Positions 5,554 to 7,363 of a DNA stretch of 7,363 nucleotides are shown piece after piece. Every line of letters begins with the position of its first letter. Within the stretch, counting starts at the first letter, position 1. Location of the stretch: NCBI GenBank assembly GCA_030151845.1, contig JASLCM010000112.1:1-7363 (forward strand). Direction: 5' to 3'. The DNA is from Bacteroides sp. GTDB taxonomy: Bacteria > Bacteroidota > Bacteroidia > Bacteroidales > Bacteroidaceae. The translations under genes and the position numbers were made by a program. The notes under the pieces are model-generated. The model made no database searches. It had not been told where the DNA came from and saw only the letters and a program-made list of their open reading frames with translations.

Positions 5554-5731
5554 GTCTCTAGCCTTTTATCTACTCCTAATGTATTTATCTCTTCTCTCAA
5601 AACAAGACTACAATGGAAGAGCGTAAATTTAATTTTTAGAATATAGGAGTAATGAATAACTACTTCTACCGCTTCGATTCCAATATAGAAATAAATTAAA
5701 TACAAAAACAAACAAATGCTGTTTTTTTATC

Positions 5732-5756
5732 TATGTTATACAACATACTAGTATGT
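5732..5756. promoter_or_regulatory. overlapping palindromes, possible operator upstream of the reductase gene
   Basis: ACATACTAGTATGT (5743-5756) is a perfect 14-base palindrome. It overlaps a second dyad, TATGTT (5732-5737) with AACATA (5742-5747), so the ACATA block is shared. Gapless palindromes of this size are typical of dimeric repressor sites. It lies 84 bases before the ATG of the FMN reductase gene, in a position to control it. No regulator gene is in the window and no good -7 box was found for the reductase, so its position relative to the promoter is unknown. Confidence 0.45.
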
Positions 5757-5840
5757 AATTCTCTATTAAACACTTCCCTACTCAACAAAACAAGGAGTAA
5801 ACTGTTATAGGATAGTAGAATTAAACAATAAAACAAGATT

Positions 5841-6398
5841 ATGAAAAAGATAAAGGTAGGCATTCTTATAGGAAGTCTAAGAAAAGAGTCTTACTCAAAA
5901 GCAGTAGCAAAAAGTATACTACAAATTGCACCTAGCAATATGGATATGAGCATGATAGAAATTGGTCATCTTCCATTTTACAACCAAGATTACGAAGCAG
6001 ACTATCCTACATCCTATCGGGACTTTAAAGAACAAATTAAAAAGGTGGACGCACTTCTCTTCATTACTCCAGAGTACAATCGCTCTATTCCCGCTGTTTT
6101 GAAAAATGCACTAGATGTAGCCTCTCGTCCCTACGGAGCCAGTGCTTGGAATGGAAAGCCAGCAGCGGTAATAAGTCAGTCGCCCGGTAATATTGGGGGT
6201 TTTGGAGCAAATAGCCACCTTTGTCAGATTGCCTCTTGCCTAAACATAAAGGTGATGCAACAACCAGAGTGTTGTCTTGCAAACATAACCGAAGCATTAA
6301 ATGAGAATGGAGAGCTTACTTGTAAGAAAACAATAGCTTATCTGAGCACTGTTCTAACTGCGTTTGAGAACTGGTGTAAGCTTTTTTTAGAAAAATAG
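5841..6398 (+). CDS. NAD(P)H-dependent FMN reductase (chromate/azo/quinone reductase type)
   Basis: The 185-residue cytoplasmic flavoprotein has the flavodoxin-like fold of the NADPH-dependent FMN reductase family. It carries the phosphate-binding loop GSLRKESYS at 11-19 after the first beta-strand (KVGILI), then the family signature FITPEYNRS at 74-82 with LKNALDVAS at 87-95, and a Gly-rich loop SPGNIGGFGA at 114-123. Members bind FMN and reduce quinones, azo dyes or chromate by two-electron transfer; the physiological substrate cannot be told here and is often quinone detoxification. Length and motif spacing are normal for the family. The ATG at 5841 starts just before the first strand; the sequence ahead of it is AT-rich without a Shine-Dalgarno sequence. 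The long upstream gap contains a palindrome that may regulate it. The secreted esterase gene follows 62 bases downstream. Confidence 0.92.
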   Translation: MKKIKVGILIGSLRKESYSKAVAKSILQIAPSNMDMSMIEIGHLPFYNQDYEADYPTSYRDFKEQIKKVDALLFITPEYNRSIPAVLKNALDVASRPYGASAWNGKPAAVISQSPGNIGGFGANSHLCQIASCLNIKVMQQPECCLANITEALNENGELTCKKTIAYLSTVLTAFENWCKLFLEK

Positions 6399-6401
6399 AT
6401 C

Positions 6402-6431
6402 GAAAGAGCTTCTGTTGCTTTCTCTCTTTTT
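6402..6431 (+). terminator. possible weak terminator after the reductase gene
   Basis: GAAAG (6402-6406) can pair with CTTTC (6418-6422), or AAAGAG (6403-6408) with CTCTTT (6424-6429), and a T-run lies at 6427-6431. Neither stem is long, so termination may be partial and some transcripts may read into the esterase gene. Confidence 0.4.
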
Positions 6432-6433
6432 GC

Positions 6434-6441
6434 TATCTTTA
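6434..6441 (+). promoter_or_regulatory. candidate -7 promoter box for the esterase gene
   Basis: TATCTTTA differs from TAnnTTTG only in the last base and lies 19 bases before the ATG, close to the offsets at the lipoprotein and MATE genes. A TTG at 6415-6417 is 16 bases upstream, shorter than the usual gap. If real, the -33 element overlaps the terminator region of the previous gene. Confidence 0.4.
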
Positions 6442-6460
6442 ACTGGATAAACACCGTAAG

Positions 6461-7363
6461 ATGATGGCAAAAAAAGTCTATTTATTACTCTTATTTAGCT
6501 GGTTTACAGCTTTTGTATTCGCACAGGAGTCTTTAACCCATGCTACGAATAGGGGTACACCTATCGTACATCCCGACAGGCGAGTAACCTTTCAGCTCCA
6601 TGCTCCTGAGGCAAAATCGGTTCTTGTTACTGGAGATTGTATCTCTAACAATGAGGGGAAAGTTCGCAACAAAGCCTCTCTAAAAAAGAGTGAGTCTGGA
6701 ACATGGGAGTACACAACTTCACCTTTAACAGCCGATCTTTATTACTATTACTTCCTCATAGATGGGGTTCGTACGGTAGATCCCAACAATGCTTTTGTGA
6801 TAAGAGATGTTTCTACCTTGATGAACTTATTTCTTATAGAGGGAGGGCAAGGTGATTTATATAAAGTCAATCAAGTGCCACATGGCAGCTTAACGCACCG
6901 CTGGTACAATAGCCCCACCTTACAAAAAGAGAGAAGAATTACAATATATACCCCTCCTGGTTACGAAGAGAGCAAACAAGAGTATCCTGTTCTCTATCTT
7001 TTACACGGTAAAGGAGGAGATGAAATGGCTTGGATAACTTTAGGACGCTGTACACAGATTATGGACAACCTCATTGCACAGAGAAAAGCTGTTCCTATGC
7101 TTGTGGTTTTACCCAATGGAAATGTTTCTCAAGAAGCGGCTCCAGGTGAATCTACCGAAGGCTTTAAACAACCCACTTTCGAACTTCCTTTAACCATGGA
7201 GGGGAGTATGGAGAAGAGCTTTCCCGATATTATTGAATTTATAGAGCGTAATTACCGAGTTAAAAAGGGCAAAGCGTACAGAGCTATAGCCGGACTCTCT
7301 ATGGGAGGTTATCACTCTTTTCACATCGCTAAGGAGTACCCTACGCTATTTAACTATATAGGT
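6461..7363 (+). CDS. secreted esterase of the enterochelin/feruloyl esterase-like family (3' end cut by window edge)
   Basis: The frame is open from the ATG at 6461 to the last base, giving 301 residues without a stop. A signal peptide (hydrophobic residues 6-18) ends at FVFA, with cleavage predicted before Gln22, so the protein is exported to the periplasm or beyond. Residues about 33-130 look like an N-terminal E-set/CBM48-like immunoglobulin domain (VTFQLHAPEAKSVLVTGD, then YYYYFLIDG, then VDPNN). From about 157 an esterase-type alpha/beta-hydrolase domain follows: RRITIYTPPGY, YLLHGKGGDE with the His-Gly of the oxyanion region at 182-183, LVVLPNG, and the nucleophile elbow GLSMGG with Ser280. 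The catalytic Asp and His should lie beyond the window edge. Relatives in Bacteroidales often act on acylated plant or microbial polysaccharides, but the substrate here is unknown. The second ATG (6464) is an equally possible start. Confidence 0.9.
   Translation, partial: MMAKKVYLLLLFSWFTAFVFAQESLTHATNRGTPIVHPDRRVTFQLHAPEAKSVLVTGDCISNNEGKVRNKASLKKSESGTWEYTTSPLTADLYYYYFLIDGVRTVDPNNAFVIRDVSTLMNLFLIEGGQGDLYKVNQVPHGSLTHRWYNSPTLQKERRITIYTPPGYEESKQEYPVLYLLHGKGGDEMAWITLGRCTQIMDNLIAQRKAVPMLVVLPNGNVSQEAAPGESTEGFKQPTFELPLTMEGSMEKSFPDIIEFIERNYRVKKGKAYRAIAGLSMGGYHSFHIAKEYPTLFNYIG

Larger units (their letters stand above)
5107..5840. other. 734-base AT-rich gap without a convincing gene, dense in inverted repeats
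   Basis: I find no reading frame with a plausible start and protein-like composition on either strand, and no tRNA or rRNA signature. The stretch separates the divergent MATE and reductase genes. From left to right it holds the MATE -33 region, a strong minus-strand terminator (5153-5199), a chain of mostly adjacent inverted repeats (5201-5248, 5257-5318, 5320-5388, 5399-5428, 5453-5510, 5519-5553), a longer-range 8-bp repeat (5571-5578 with 5644-5651), an AT-only 9-bp repeat (5627-5635 with 5693-5701) and a nested palindrome (5732-5756). The density suggests a structured non-coding RNA or a regulatory region rather than decayed coding DNA. Confidence 0.7.

Noticed and set aside
5627..5701. 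9-bp inverted repeat made only of A and T
   Set aside because: Low-complexity AT arms 57 bases apart are expected by chance in this composition.
5107..5840. Stem-rich gap as a CRISPR array, transposon remnant or tRNA cluster
   Set aside because: No regularly spaced identical repeats, no terminal inverted repeats with target duplication, no transposase fragment and no tRNA-like arms were found.
6085..6297. 70-residue frame antisense to the FMN reductase gene
   Set aside because: It covers the conserved reductase motifs on the other strand and shows no promoter, signal or domain of its own.

Overview
The window comes from a low-GC member of the Bacteroidota, most likely the order Bacteroidales. 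The reasons are: a DoxD-DoxA fusion protein, a lipoprotein with a Bacteroidota surface-export signal (Cys-Ser-Lys-Asp-Asp) and a BACON-like body, a secreted E-set esterase, starts without obvious Shine-Dalgarno sequences, and several TAnnTTTG-type -7 promoter boxes. No species can be named from this alone.

Layout, left to right. 1-582 (+) holds the C-terminal end of one small protein and one complete small protein. Both have a hydrophobic segment followed by a short Lys-rich tail, and I recognise neither. 645-1658 (+) is a DoxD/DoxA fusion (small-subunit-like protein of thiosulfate:quinone oxidoreductase), closed by a good intrinsic terminator. 1845-2240 (-) is a small, probably surface-exposed lipoprotein. 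The 2241-2529 gap contains a promoter for each flanking gene and a compact, potentially structured element at 2319-2375. 2530-3693 (+) is nicotinate phosphoribosyltransferase (pncB), closed by a textbook terminator. 3784-5082 (-) is a DinF-type MATE transporter with its own promoter. 5107-5840 is a 734-base AT-rich stretch without a convincing gene. It is packed with consecutive inverted repeats and has a strong minus-strand terminator at its left end. 5841-6398 (+) is an NAD(P)H-dependent FMN/quinone reductase. 6461 to the right edge (+) is the N-terminal 301 residues of a secreted esterase.

The genes look like independent single-gene units rather than one operon: most are separated by terminators, promoters or strand changes. 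A loose theme is redox and cofactor housekeeping (quinone-linked DoxDA, NAD salvage by PncB, flavin reductase) plus envelope and export functions (MATE pump, lipoprotein, secreted esterase). No defence system, CRISPR array, transposase, tRNA or rRNA was seen. The least explained sequence is the stem-rich gap at 5153-5560, which may encode a non-coding RNA on the minus strand; the smaller element at 2319-2375 comes next.
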